From Casuarius casuarius (lineage: Eukaryota; Chordata; Aves; Casuariiformes; Casuariidae): DNA of 64,000 bases. The notes beneath the pieces were generated by a model. That model saw only the letters and a program-made list of their open reading frames with translations. It ran no database searches and was not told where the DNA came from. The DNA lies in contig PTFA01000055.1 of NCBI GenBank assembly GCA_003342895.1, positions 4,781,877-4,845,876 on the forward strand. Direction: 5' to 3'. How positions within the stretch are numbered: the stretch's first letter is position 1; each line of letters starts with the position of its first letter. Of the stretch, positions 1-11,654 are shown piece by piece. A program made the position numbers and the translations under genes.

Positions 1-1419
1 GGCATAAAGATTGCTGGGCAGGTTAATAAGGTTTAAAATAGAGATGAGCAAACCAGATTAGGCCTCTAAAGTCCATCAAAGCCTCAGACTATATCTGAAA
101 CCCACCTGGAACAATACTTTCATTTAAGCTTAGTTAGGAGTAGGAGTCCTTAACTACTTTCTTTAAGGTTTACACGGCCTTAGCACTTGGAATAGTGAGA
201 AGTGCATAGTTAATAGGAAGCACTAAGCAAAGGAGATCTCAGAAATGTCTTCAGAGTCCTCTGCAGAGGATCCAGAGATTCTCACAATGAGAGGTCAAGG
301 GAGGACTTGTGAGCCAGCATGCCAGACCTTGGGAATGGGGCCAGCGGTGCCTTCTAGAGCAAGGTGGTGAAGATGGAAGGAGTGAGACACACAACAGATG
401 AAATACTCCTTGAACAAGCCCACCTATTTTATGCAAACCAGACCTCTGGATTTCAGCTATAAATTGCCTTGCATATGAAGAGGCAGGCTAGCAGTACATT
501 TGTCTGAATGGGAACAGCAAATGAACGTGGAAGACAACTTAAAGGTGCAAGGTTTAGAAGGAGTCTCCACCCAGTGCTTTAAGGGAGAAGCTTGCCAGCG
601 CTTCTGATAAGGGGTAGGACTGTGGTCAAAGCCACTGCTGTTTTGAAATTTCTGCTCAGGCTCAGTTCCTATTTCTGCCACAAGGTTGTCTTCCAGCCTT
701 TCACAATCACTCATGGTGTATTTCTGATTTACCCAAGAGAAGATCTCAGAGACGGACAGTACCAAACTCTGTTCCTCCAAGAGAAGAGAAGAGATCTGTT
801 GGTGACGCTAAGCCACACAAGGCTGGAAGTAACTTTTGCTGGTGTAGCTCAGTTCCTCAGCAAAATAATTTATTCCAGCAAGGACATTTTTGTGAAGGTC
901 TAACCACAGCTAAGCTATAGCTTTTGCTGCCACAGAAATGTTATTTCAAGAAATCACCTCCCTAACCCACACTGTGGTATCAGCCAATGTCTGGTGTTGT
1001 CTAGGGCTTGTGCAATATGTTTACCATGATTCTGCCTTCCATCTGAGGGAGAAAAAGGAAGGGAACAGGCATGTCCCCATCTCTTTGGGTGTCTGTAGTA
1101 GCTGCAGCAGTCTGAGGCTCTGTCGAGACTTGCATGCAGAAAGAAAGAAAGTTGGGATTATGGAATTTGAAAGAGTTCACCATACAGATGGGAAAGGCAG
1201 ATATCTCACATCCCTTTTTCTGTTCCTTTATACCCAAGCAGAGCTAACCACAATTCATCCCCACGTTATAAAATATTACTGAGGCAAAAGTGAATGGCAT
1301 TTCTTGACCAATGTAATTAGATTTCAGCGGCCTGAACCCACAGGACTGTACTGTCTGCTCTGCAGAATGTTAAGTCCAATAACTGGAATCAACAAACAAC
1401 AGTGGAAAAAGTCTTGCTT

Positions 1420-1556
1420 GAAATAATATATATTAATACAGTAACATAATAAATAATAAATACTGTTAATACCGTTGTAAATAATGTATTATACTAGATT
1501 TGTGTAATAAATAATACATAAATATGTGATTATCCTCTGAAATAATATAAAATTAG
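1420..1556. repeat. AT-rich low-complexity block
   Basis: The block is almost entirely A and T, with repeated AATAAT/AATAAATA words and several TATTA runs, set in DNA of ordinary composition. It is a simple low-complexity tract. Such tracts can act as matrix attachment DNA or easily melted DNA, but nothing here proves a role. Confidence 0.6.
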
Positions 1557-1911
1557 CAATTGTGAAGTGAACTTAACATGCTTCAGAAGATGAAGCCTAC
1601 AAGTTATTTAGAATCTGAATCACTGTGGCACTGTACTAGCTTAGCTGAGAGTAACACTAGCAGTACCACATGAGGATGCAAAGAAGCAGAGAGTTGCCTG
1701 TTGCCTCACAAAGCAAATAGCAATGCACATCTCAGTTTTATGTTCAGGGCTAAAGGTCAGTTGATCTATTGGGTGTGCCATGTTTTTTTGTTTAAAAAAG
1801 TTATTTATTGCTGACTCAAGGCCTTGAGCAAGTTGTTTTCCAATGACTAAGATGAAATAAAGCAACACAGGCAGCCAACAGATTTAAGAGAATATAAAGA
1901 TCATTCCTGTG

Positions 1912-1912
1912 N
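1912..1912. other. Ambiguous base (n)
   Basis: This is the only non-ACGT character in the window. It marks an uncalled base in the assembly rather than a biological feature. Confidence 0.95.
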
Positions 1913-1984
1913 TAGAGCAACACAGAAATACTCTGGACTCCAGCAGCTAGTCATGTTTTGGCTCTGTTCCCAGAGTCCCGTAAC

Positions 1985-2100
1985 ACATTTTATCTCCAAG
2001 CACCTTACAAACTTGGGTTAATTAATATGCATACATTCCCTTTGGGGTCAGCCTGCTTTATTCTCTCTGGTTTCCAGAGAGAGAAATTGATACACAGATC
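1985..2100 (-). mobile_element. MIR/CORE-SINE-like relic, reverse orientation
   Basis: Read on the + strand, the order of elements matches the reversed 3' half of MIR or CORE-SINE type repeats: a 'CACCTTACAAAC' block (reverse of the GTTTGTAAAGCGCTTTG-type segment), then 'TTAATTAAT', then a 'GGGGTCAGC' segment, then a stretch ending in 'GAAATTGATACACAGAT' (reverse of CTGTGCCTCAGTTTC). Many positions are changed, so this is an old copy. The match is from memory of the family's order of blocks, not from a search. It could instead be an L2-type LINE tail, since L2 and MIR share this 3' end. Confidence 0.5.
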
Positions 2101-2410
2101 TTTAGGGGCAGATTTCTAAAGATTCCCATTCCCATTTAAAGTATGCTAATATAGACTAGTTTGAGATGCCAACATACATAGCCAGACTTCCTGAAGATCA
2201 CCATCAAAATGTTTTGCACTCTTCTGAAAGTTGTGCCACATATTTCAGTGGTAAGGAGCTTGAATGAAAATCAGTCTTTGTATGATTCTTTCAAAAACAC
2301 AGCGAGACATTTGGTTCCTGTAAGAAAAGTATCTACGCAAATTGATGCAACCCTGGGTTTTCAAAATGGGCCTATGAATTTTCAAAGGCATTTGGGCACT
2401 TAAAATTGCA
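2101..2410. repeat. Old palindromic 'TTTTCAAA' repeat relics
   Basis: Two short segments, about 2103-2140 and 2355-2405, carry the words 'GGGGCAGATTT', 'TTTTCAAAATGGGCC' and 'TTTTCAAAGGCATTTGGGCA'. These resemble halves of a palindromic repeat common in turtles, crocodilians and birds, in which 'GATTTTCAAAGG..TTTAGGCACCTAA' arms face each other. The DNA between them is not clearly repetitive. The identification rests on motif recognition only. Confidence 0.4.
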
Positions 2411-2699
2411 GGTGTGTACCTGGCAGTGTTTTCCCAAGCACTCAAGCTAGGAAAGTAGCTAATCCCTATCCCTTAGGCACAGATGTTAATTGTGGCAAGT
2501 ACCTTTGAGAAGCCGAGCAGCTAGCCTTCTGAAAATATCACTCATCATCAAATGGCTGGTCTAAAACACACGCTACACTCTTAAAAGTGCACTGGAATCT
2601 GTGACTTCCAGCTCCCCTAAGCAACAAGGGAATGGAAATCTCAAACGTTGCTGCAGGATGTTTACTTTCTAGCAAGGGAAAGAAACGATTTCATTTGCA

Positions 2700-3170
2700 A
2701 AATCATGAAGGCAGTATTAAGCTGACTTCAGAACTGTTATTCACTAAATCCTATCACACTAGAACTAGGAGGCACTCACTAAAACTAGTAGGAGATGAGA
2801 TTAAAACAGATGAAGCAAAATCCTTCTTTACACAGTCAACAGTGAACACCTGGGATTTGTTACCACAAGAATTGGTGGAGGTGGACGGTATCAGCAGTTT
2901 CCATGTGGGATTAGACAAACTCGTGGACAACAGCTCCTTAAATAGATGCTAAAAGAACTATGCAGGGAGATGCCCTCTAGCATTTCATAATACAGCAACT
3001 GTGGATGCTGGGGGAGTGTGTGGAAATGTACACACAGATACACGTATTGCCCAGGCTCACAGGCTTTCCCAACACAGCATCTACTGTTTGCACTGCAAAA
3101 GACAGAATACTGAGATGAGTATATATGATATAGCCCTTCAGTCAGTCAGACCGACAGCATTTGATGTCAA
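2700..3170 (+). mobile_element. LINE (CR1/L2-like) ORF2 3' end and 3' UTR relic
   Basis: This is the tail of a dead non-LTR retrotransposon in + orientation. The frame 2632-2952 (106 codons) contains, at about residues 45-100, the C-terminal pattern typical of CR1/L2/Jockey-clade ORF2: a 'R.H.LKL' box, a charged spacer, 'FFTQSTVNTWDLLPQELVE', then a 'SSF..GLDKLVDN' helix. In live elements this segment follows the reverse transcriptase domain and ends the protein. The stop at 2950-2952 lies about where the family's ORF2 ends, and the following DNA still resembles the known 3' UTR: 'AAATAGATGCTAA', then near 3093-3155 'AAGACAGAATACTGAG' and 'GTCAGTCAGACC', echoing 'AAGACAGGATACTGGGCTAGATGGACC..GGTCTGACC'. 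There is no RT domain upstream, so the copy is 5'-truncated, as is usual for LINE insertions. That the short frame stays open is probably chance. The 5' boundary is uncertain by about 50 bases. Confidence 0.7.
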
Positions 3171-6100
3171 AAATCAGATTAGGAATATAACAGTACTGGG
3201 AGATGACTGCAGAATCAGAAAGCAAGTCTTACTGGTTGGGAAGGGAGCATGACATCTGCTAGGGATGGGGGAGAGTACTTGTGCTGCCGGAGGCTGCCCA
3301 TGCAGTTCAGCTAGTCAGCAGAGCTGCTGGGAAGCACTGACCTCAAAGCACGTTTTCTGGTCCCAGCACAAACTCCTGAGGCTGAGCAGAAAGGGCAATG
3401 CTACTTTGCCTCAGCAAAGGATACATTCCACCTTACTTGCAAGGAATTTCACTAGTGAGAATCCCCTCTGAAGTGAGTCAGGCCTCAAACTGTTCATACC
3501 AAAGACTCATCTCTGACTTTCATGAGCTGAAGAGCTTTTGGTTGGTTGAAACTGAATCAGACAGAGTTGGCTTAAACCAACTTTGGCTGCCTGAGGTCAA
3601 TCAGTAACTGACCAAATGAAGATCATTACTCATATTTCTTTGCTTTGCCTGTAAGTTGCACTCAACCCATGAGTTTTTATTGCAAATATGGGAAAAGCAT
3701 GCCACTAATTCTAAGGATCAGTGACAACTGCATAGGCTGTCAAGGGACTGTCCCATCCAAGGGAACACACGATCTACAGAATAGTTTCTTAGAAGCTCTT
3801 TTTAGGTGTGATTCAGGCTATAGAGAGGGAAAAATCTTTAGGTTGGAAAAATCTTTAGGACTATCGAGAGTTAACTTTGATTTTTAATTCCAACAGCCTC
3901 CAGTGTGGTCTGTTCAGAACATAAAGAGTCTTCAAAGTCAACAGATATTCCCACTCATTTCATATATCACTTCCTTATAGTCCTGCATCTCAACTGTGTT
4001 AACACAATAAAAATGGGCAACCCACAAGGAACAGAGTTGTCACGCAGAGACTGTATCTTTACTGCATACTAACCTCACGCTCAGTCCAAGTTTTCTTCCT
4101 TCCTACAGTACATGTTCACACCTGGTGCAGTCCTGTAGCTAGACAACTACCACACTCTGAGCTAGGATATCCTGAGGCAGGTTGTCTCTGTCAATAAGAA
4201 GAACACAGATATTATCGGTAGGCATGGACATCCACTTTAAATATAGGTCTATAAATGCACTGGATACCTATTCTTTGTACCACTTGGCCTTGTAACAGTA
4301 ATCTCTTGTGCTTTGAGGCCTAGACATAGTGGCTTAGGCCTCTTATCCCCTCGCTCAATACACCTTGTTTCACCCAACTTGCAGTTTCCCAAGTTCACCC
4401 TTCAATAGTATTTGGTACAGAACAATTGTCCTTAAAATACTTCTGTGCTAGTGTATGGTGGCGAGAGCATCTTATGACCACTGTGCAGCTTCAAGCCAAA
4501 GTGAAAGAAGACAAGCAAATTTCTCAGGAAAAGAGGGAGAGAAGACAAGGAGTCAAGGTGATGTCCCAGAAGTCTGTGATTACCAGCAATCAATCAGTTT
4601 TGCAATGAACCGAGTTGACTTCTGAGCAGCCATGTAAGTGAAGAATCCCTTTTCAGTACCAACCCATCAACAGAGCCAGGATGAGCATGGATTTTGAGTA
4701 CGAATGCCTCTAACAAACTGAAACTATCCCTGCAGCATAATAAAACTTATTTTTTCCTCTGTAAATATTCCAAGTAGAATTTGATATTCCTCATTCTTTC
4801 ACTGCTGGAATTTGTAATCTCTTATCATTTCATGAGCTCCAGAAGGCAGGAAAAAAAATCAAATGGTTCTTATTATTCTAATGTCTGAATCAGCACAGCC
4901 TCTTGGAAGGTCGCAGCAGGCAGCGAAAGGTTCATTGTAATCATTTTTGTGCTATCTCAGCAAGAACCCACCTTCTCACCACAATCCCAAATCTGATAGT
5001 CAGAAGATGAAATTATTTCCCACGAGGAGTCCTTCAGAAAAGTTCAACAGGCAGAGATTTCACGGTGGGATTATGGAGTAAGTCCTGCAGTATGGCACTC
5101 AGGCCTGGCAGCTGAGACCACTCAGAACCAGTGACAGGATTTACAGCAATAGAGAAATAGTGCTGAAAAAGGATATACCTCTGGAGGCCAGGAGTGTTCG
5201 TGGAGTTGGAGAAACAAAAGAGAAGACACATCAGCCAAAAATATCTCTAAGATGATCTTGAGAGGAGGGAATGAGGCATGGAGTTTCACAAAAACATGTC
5301 AGAGGAATTTAAGTTTGTGAGCCAGTCAGTCAAACCTTGAGGAATTTGAATCATCTCCACCTTAATAAGCTTTGCTAAGTTTGGTAAATAGTTCCTGAGA
5401 GAAACAATCAATAAACTGCCAATTCCCAGCAGCTCCAGCTCCCCTCTAGACCAGATCTAGTGCACCAAGAAGGATGTCAGATGATGATTTTTATTGTCAT
5501 AATGAGTAAAAAAAGACAGAAGAAATTTTCGCAGGTTTTGGCAACCTGCTTTTCCAAATGACCTTTTTTTTTTCCTATAAATTGGAAGAGAAAGGATTTT
5601 TATTTTTTCATACATACACAAATATTACATCTAAATTTTAGACACCAGATTTATTCCATTCCCATCCATCCAACAGCCCAGAACTTCCAGACAGCCCCAT
5701 TAGTCAGCCACACCAGACTCACTCTGCACCTCAAACATGCAAGTGGAAATGGCCTCCTTTATTTCCTTTGCTGTAGCAGGTCCTGTGGCACTATCAGGCT
5801 CCTTTGTTGGTTGTCCATAATTAAGCCCTCATTCATAATTGTAGCAACCCAGTCTATTGCAGACCACTCCACCTTTTTTCCCCAACCAATGTGAACAACC
5901 AATGTTACCCAGCCACATGTATGGTTCAAAGAATACAACAGTCAAACAAGTCAAGCTGTTAGCACCACCATGTAGGTGCCGCCAACAGTGCATCACTCAG
6001 GCAACCTGCACGTCCTAAGTGCGGCTGTCAAGCACATAAGGTTAAAGTCTCATCAGTCTGGGCAGTAGAGTGTGTGTTGGGTCATCCCTACTCTGAGCTG

Positions 6101-6459
6101 GCTGGATAGTCCAGTAATGATTGCTTTGTCATTCAGAGCAGTGGAAGGAGTCCAGCCCTGTCAGCAGGTTGGTTTGCATGAGCTAATTAGATTTGTGTGT
6201 CTGGGGCTGCCAGTTCCCACAACACAATAGCAATATATTATAGGATCATTACTGGCTCGCTCGTTCAGCTTGCTGGAGTGCTGAAGGAGTGTCCTAGTAT
6301 AATGTCGTGCCTTTCTTCATGCAACAGTTCTCGGTCACTGCTGGTCACACTTGTTTTCAGTTCAGTGGGGTCCTGTGAATAGCCCTGGCTCTGTATAGGA
6401 AGGAAGCTCCTGCTAATAAAAGTAGCCTTTCCTTGGTTCTGGCCTCCATTCCCACATGG
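3171..6459. other. Non-coding stretch, no gene seen
   Basis: No gene or clear interspersed repeat is visible. Small items are a 17-bp tandem duplication at about 3828-3860 ('GGAAAAATCTTTAGG' twice), a T run near 5568-5575 and a short perfect hairpin at 5531-5549 (GCAGGTT / AACCTGC, 5-base loop). All frames are short and none resembles a known protein. Confidence 0.55.
3828..3860 (+). repeat. 17-bp tandem duplication
   Basis: The word 'GGAAAAATCTTTAGG' occurs twice in direct succession with a 17-bp period. This is a short local duplication with no other context. Confidence 0.6.
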
Positions 6460-6484
6460 ACCAATCAGCTGTTGCTATGGTCAC
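6460..6484 (+). promoter_or_regulatory. Candidate NF-Y (CCAAT) plus RFX X-box pair
   Basis: A full CCAAT-box core (ACCAATCAG, 6460-6468) is followed two bases later by 'GTTGCTATGGTCAC' (6471-6484), which fits the RFX X-box pattern GTNRCY-N2-RGYNAC closely and is a near palindrome. NF-Y and RFX sites are known to occur together at promoters. There is no CpG island or recognised gene next to it, so this is a candidate only. Both motifs are short and could arise by chance in 64 kb. Confidence 0.3.
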
Positions 6485-8049
6485 CACTTAACGTCAACTG
6501 CTGCTTCTTTCTTTGCTGGCTCTAAAGCCTCCTCTGACATACACCTCTTGTAATGCCCTCTGGCACTTGTTTGTGGAGGGGTGTGGATAGCCATAAAAAG
6601 CAGGAACTTCGGCCAAGGATATATACTGATAGCATCTAGCAGTACGTGCCCGCCTCATGAGCAGGGTAGCCTCCTGGGCAGCAGTCTGCCCAGCCCTAGG
6701 CCCCAAGAGGAGCACTCATCCTCTGGCATGCAGAGAAGGAGAGTGCACTGTGAGCCAGCAAGCGCGAGCCTGTGAACCTTGGGCTACCAGCCCAGATAAT
6801 GGCAGTGTTTATTGCACCGTGCACAACCCTCGTTCAGATGGATGCGTAACAGCAGTGTGTGAACATGGACAAGGCAGGCATGCAGTAGCTACCATGCCTC
6901 ATCAGGTATAACCAGGACTTTCCTGAGGGTTAGCATACAGCATAGACAAGGCCTAAGACTCTTTCATGTTTTCATATTTCAGTGATAAATTAACTTGGAT
7001 AAACCCTACCTGTATTGAAGGTGTTGAAAGCTCTGTCACTGAATGAACCAGGCTGAGACATCACCTAATGAATGCATATATTTTGCAAGCTAAATCAAGC
7101 CTCCTTTTACTGAGCTGAGGATTTCTGAATGTATTTTGAAAGGGAATCATCTTTGCAGAGAGAAGACAAGAAAGGAAAAGGAAACTTTGATATTTGTTTC
7201 ATTTAGGTATCTATGCAAATTTGTAATTAACTTATAAGAACTCCAGAATAAATAACTCCTTTATAGGGTTCTGAAATGCCATGGGAGCTATATTAAGATC
7301 CAGTTCTGATTTTTGCTTTCAGTGATGACTGATCTTTCTGTGTTTTTAGCTTACTTCCATTGGTTTAGTAAAAACTCTGGAGCAAAATCTCTGTGGTATT
7401 GTCACTGCCTTTTGCTCTTTTGTTAATTTTGGCCCAAGTCCTACAGTGTAGCAAAATTATTGAACTTGATTTTGCTTAGGTCTCTAATTCCTGTAGCTCC
7501 GCTATTACCATGTGGCAGGGCACCCTGTAGGCACAATAAATAAATAATACAACACTGAGAGCTGTAACAAATCACAAAATACATTATTAAAAAATTAAGA
7601 AATAAATATCCTCCTCTTACTTAAATAGAGATTGATTTTATAATGTGGAATGCTGAGGAGAGCTGCTGGAAAATATATGTGGGCCTGGGGACATGGAGAA
7701 TACACTGTAATGGGTGATTTGCTCCCCAGATTAGAAAAATAAAAAACCCTGAGTGAGTGGATGTATTTGTCAACCGGAAACTGAGATGCCCTGTTTGCTC
7801 ACAGCCCAGGTACGACGCACTGCTTGCTTCATCACGTTATGTCAGAAATGACCTGGAGGGAGCAGCCGCCTTTCCTCATCACAAACTATGCAGTATGCCC
7901 ACAGTCGCGTGGTGGGTAACAAAACCCCCCAAAGACAGAAACTGAAGCAGACGAAGCTTACCCTTTACGTCTTAAATTGCACTGCAGGCTTCAAAAAGTG
8001 ATTTTTTAAATGAAGAGTAGGAAATCCTGTCCCCAGGTTGCTTAGCCCT
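6485..8049. other. Non-coding stretch, no gene seen
   Basis: Unique-looking DNA without recognisable genes or repeats. From about 7520 to 7615 it is AT-rich, with several AATAAATA words. The frames at 6494-6911 overlap on both strands and show no known domain. Confidence 0.55.
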
Positions 8050-8330
8050 CTTTCAGAGGTGCTCCTTATACAGCGGGAGACACCCCGTGGGCTAAATCCT
8101 GCCCAGCATGGGACCCACTGCCTGGTGGGCCCTGTGTGAACCCGCTGCTCCCCCTGCCTTGCTGAACGAGGCCCAGGGGCTGCACGCCAGGGCAGAGGCC
8201 GGGCCAGAGCGTGCGGCACGGGAGGAGCAGCCTGGCGCTAGCAGCACGGCCCAGACAGGCACCACAGCAATGCAGGGACACTGCTGAACCGCAGACAGGT
8301 CTGTCTTGTTTCGCAGCAGAAGGGAGGGGA
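8050..8330. other. GC-rich patch with moderate CpG density
   Basis: This patch is clearly GC-richer than its surroundings, with about 11 CpG in the central 200 bp by eye. Two overlapping minus-strand frames and a plus-strand frame stay open here, which is what GC-rich DNA gives by chance. No protein is recognised. It sits about 450 bp from the 3' end of the CR1 copy, which is at 8787. Confidence 0.5.
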
Positions 8331-8786
8331 CATATACTTAGCGCCTCATTAAAAGGATTCCAGTTCCAGTCAAACCCAAGTCTAGTTAATGATGCCCTCT
8401 TCTCCTTGCCTCAGGCCCCTTTTTACCCTGCTTTGTGAAAAGGAAAAGAACAGACATGCAAAGAGCTCGCAACGCACTTCTGCTCAGTGCCCGGATCTGT
8501 GACAGGGTGCCTCACCTTGCTCATTGCCCCACTCCGCTTTGCACACACTTTTTCTGGAATACAGCAACCCTGCTGTGTGCTTGCAAGTTTGAGGGCTGTA
8601 TGGCCATGTAAGTCATTTTAAGTACAGCTGTTGCTGTCTGTAGCTGAAAAATAGTAAGTAATGCTAATACCTTGCTCCTACATTTTCTGTCTGTAGATTT
8701 GCTGTTTACAGGGATTTTACCCACTCATTATCTCTGACCCCTTCGCCCCTGCTGTGGCTGGGACACCAGTCATGCTCCCTGTGTGT

Positions 8787-9755
8787 AGAATCATGTAACC
8801 CTGGAATTACAGAAATGCTGGCTGAAGGAAGCCTGGAAGTCTCTAGTCTGGCCAGGACTGTCACCAAGACTAGATCAGGTCAGCTGCGGCTTTGCCTGGA
8901 TGAATCTTGAAAACCTCCAAGGGTGAGATTCCCCAGCCTCCCTGGATAACCTGCTCCAGTGTTGCACTACTCAGCTAGCAAATAGATTTTCCTGATGTCC
9001 AGTCTGACCCTCCCAAAAGCACAGTTTGTAGCTGCTTTATATGTCATCTGTCACCACCAAGAAGAGTTTGGCTCTGTTTTGGCTCTGTAAGTCCTCTTTG
9101 GGTAGTTGCAGCTGACTATTGGATCTTCCCTTTGCTTCCTTTTCATATGATTAAACAACACCAGCTCCCTAAGCCTGTTCTTGCAGGTCAGGTCGTCTAA
9201 GCCCTCTCCATCTTGATAGTCTTTCACTAAACCAGATTCTCAAATTTCCTCTTGAACCAGGCTCCATTCCAGGTGCAACCTCACCAGCACTGAGTATAGG
9301 GGAATAACAACGTCCCTGGATCTGCTGGCCATTCTTCTCCTAATGCAGCTCGGCAAGCAGGTTGCCTTCTTCACAAGGAGAGTGCCCTGTCGGCTCAGCC
9401 TGCAAGCCACTGCAACCTCCCAGGTCCTTTGCAGCAGAGTTGCAATCCAGCTAGTCTTTCCTAGGCCTGTGCAGGTGCTTTGGGTTATCCCAACTGCTAC
9501 ACTTCTGGCTGAACCTCACCAGGCAGCTGCTGGCTTGAACCTCAAATGTCTTGAGGTCCTTTTGGATTGAAGCCCTGCCATTCACTGCGTAGGCCATTCT
9601 CTCTCCATTAGTGTGATCTGCAGATTTGCTGGAGAGGCTTTCTGTGTCATCATCCACATCACTGATGAACACATTGAACAGCTTCAACCCAGTATCACAG
9701 AAACTAGATGTTTCATGTCTGGACTTCAAGAGATCACATTTCACTCCATTACCCA
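8787..9755 (-). mobile_element. CR1 LINE, 5'-truncated and decayed (RT C-terminus to 3' end)
   Basis: This is a chicken-repeat-1 (CR1) non-LTR retrotransposon on the minus strand, about 970 bp long. Its 3' end is at 8787, where the + strand begins 'AGAATCATGTAACCCTGGAAT', a worn form of the reversed CR1 tail. Then come the well-known reversed 3' segments: 'AAAACCTCCAAGGGTGAGATT', 'CCCAGCCTCCCTGGATAACC', 'GTCCAGTCTGA', 'CACCAAGAAGAGTTTGGCTC', 'CTCACCAGCACTGAGTATAGG' and 'CTGATGAACACATTGAACAG'. The minus-strand frame 9451-9768 holds the end of the reverse transcriptase domain: 'LFNVFISDVDDDTESLSSKSADHTNG' aligns by position with the family's LF..FINDLDDG..FADDTK block (quoted parts are at about residues 30-55). 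The catalytic FADD motif reads SADH here (ADH codons 9613-9621), so the enzyme is dead. The copy is 5'-truncated and carries many substitutions and small deletions. Confidence 0.9.
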
Positions 9756-11654
9756 GGTAGGAGGGCACAAAATAGCAGCCTAAACCTCACCATTCCCATC
9801 AGGAAAGTGCCCAGTTTTACTAAACACAGACATCTATCTCTCTGTTTCCCTCCTGCTCCTACACAGTTCTCACCTTCTGCACAGTCTTTCTTCTTGTGAG
9901 TAAAGAATAGATTTTTGCCTTGCCTCAGCCTTGCTGAGTTTTCTGCTGAGACTGCCATGAAGAGGTCTTAGCATGACGGTTATGTTTGTCTGTGAGAGGG
10001 ACTTCTGTATTATCTAAGAAAAGACTGACACTATTTGCGCCTACATGGCAAGGGTCACTGAGTAGTTTTGCCTGTCCGGTCAAAAGACAGAAATTACCTC
10101 TCTCTTAAATAAACCTGTCAGTGACTGTTTGGTCTTCACATCAAAGTTGATCTCATCAGTCTACAGGGGTAGTCAAGTGCCAAGGGGTAAAATACATTGA
10201 AATAGGGGCAGTAAGGTAGAGGACCATTTAGCCAACTCAGCTAGGCCTCCTATTCACTCTACAATATGATTATGAGCCAGAAAACACTGACAAATACATA
10301 GGTTAAAGCAGAGCTGCCTGCAAGCTATTTCTGTTCTGCAGTTTGCATAGGCAGGCCTGAGCTAGCTTTAAAATAGCCATCTTGGCTATTGCAAATGCTG
10401 TAGTTCTGGGAGCATGCAGCTCAACGCAGACCAGTCCTCATCTCCTGCATGGTTTTGCAAGCTATACTGATTCCTCCACTGCCACAGCTAAACTGCCAGT
10501 AGTGCCTTAACTGAAGCTGGCTGCTTGGTCCATGGCTGCACAGCAGAGATGTACCTCCTGCTTCTAAAGAGGAGGTATACAATGTTCTAGCAATATAATT
10601 CAGCTTTAATTTTTGCCTAGAAGAGTGCTCTTCAGATACAGCCATGAAGCAGGAACTTGGGTTGTGGGTAGTTTGAACAGCAGTCACTGTTGGCCTGAGG
10701 AGGGCCACTGCATGGACCATCAAAGAGGTGGCTGGCCAATCTGTGCAGCTCCTTCAGGGGGAATTCTTCCCCACTCCCTCCTTTTTGTAGATCCTTTTAT
10801 CTTCTTGCAAATATCATTGCTGTTAAGCTACATTTCTTCTTCATGCCACACGCATTTTTAACATTGCTTATGTGTACTGCTTTTCATATTATTTACCTAG
10901 CAAGCAGAAGGATTAAAGGGACCACTTTATTTACTGTTACACAAATGCTCTACATCAGTGACAGCATCTTTGTATTTTCATACAGCTACCATTTAACGGC
11001 TCGCAGATATGGAATTCCTATGCTTGTTACAATAGGGATGTATTTTATAAGATGACTGCTTCTGACAGGACACCAATCCTGGCATACCTTATGGTAGCAT
11101 ATTATGGCAGCAATTCATCACAAATGTCCCTTTGTTATGAATCCATTTTGCTTTGAACTCGGTGTATCACAGTGCTGAAACAGATAGCACAGTGCATGCT
11201 TCTTGGTAGCAATAATGTGACGTGAATTTCCCCTCTTCTGTTTTCACCCTCCCGTTGTCCTACAGGGAAATGCTAAGCCATCAGCGTCTGAAGGAATGGC
11301 CATAGTTATTTTTGATGTTGCAAAAAGAACAGAAGAGAACATATTACCCTTTGTGATGTGAATAATAACTAGATAAAATATCTGAAGGGTATTTATTCAA
11401 CACATGAATTAAATTTCAGGGCTTCAAAAATAAACATCAGTGGAAATTTAAAAATATACTTTGCCAAGTGCTATTTTTACAGGGTTTTTATTTGCTGAAT
11501 TACTTTTGTTTTTACAGGAGATGACATTTAGCTGTGATGGGAATACATTATATAGTCTTTAATAGGTTATTCTAAAATTAATTAACTGCTTATGTGTAAG
11601 GCAGATATTTAAGGAGAGGTCATGAAGGATCAGATTCTCTAGGGCAGCATGTCT
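9756..11654. other. Non-coding stretch, no gene seen
   Basis: No gene or repeat is recognised. The final 250 bases (about 11400-11600) are AT-rich, contain a TTAATTAA-type homeodomain core near 11577-11584, and have a splice-acceptor-like pyrimidine tract ending in CAG at 11515-11517. They could be conserved non-coding DNA, but that cannot be judged from one sequence. Confidence 0.5.

Larger units (their letters stand above)
1..1984. other. Non-coding stretch, no gene seen
   Basis: I see no gene or recognisable mobile element here. Reading frames are short (114 codons or fewer), overlap each other on both strands and show no known protein. The only local structure is a very AT-rich block at about 1420-1556. 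One ambiguous base (n) lies at 1912, a sign of unresolved draft sequence or heterozygosity. Confidence 0.6.

Noticed and set aside
10843..11055. 70-codon hydrophobic plus-strand ORF, receptor-like at first glance
   Set aside because: AT-rich DNA gives hydrophobic translations. No conserved receptor motif is present and the frame is short.
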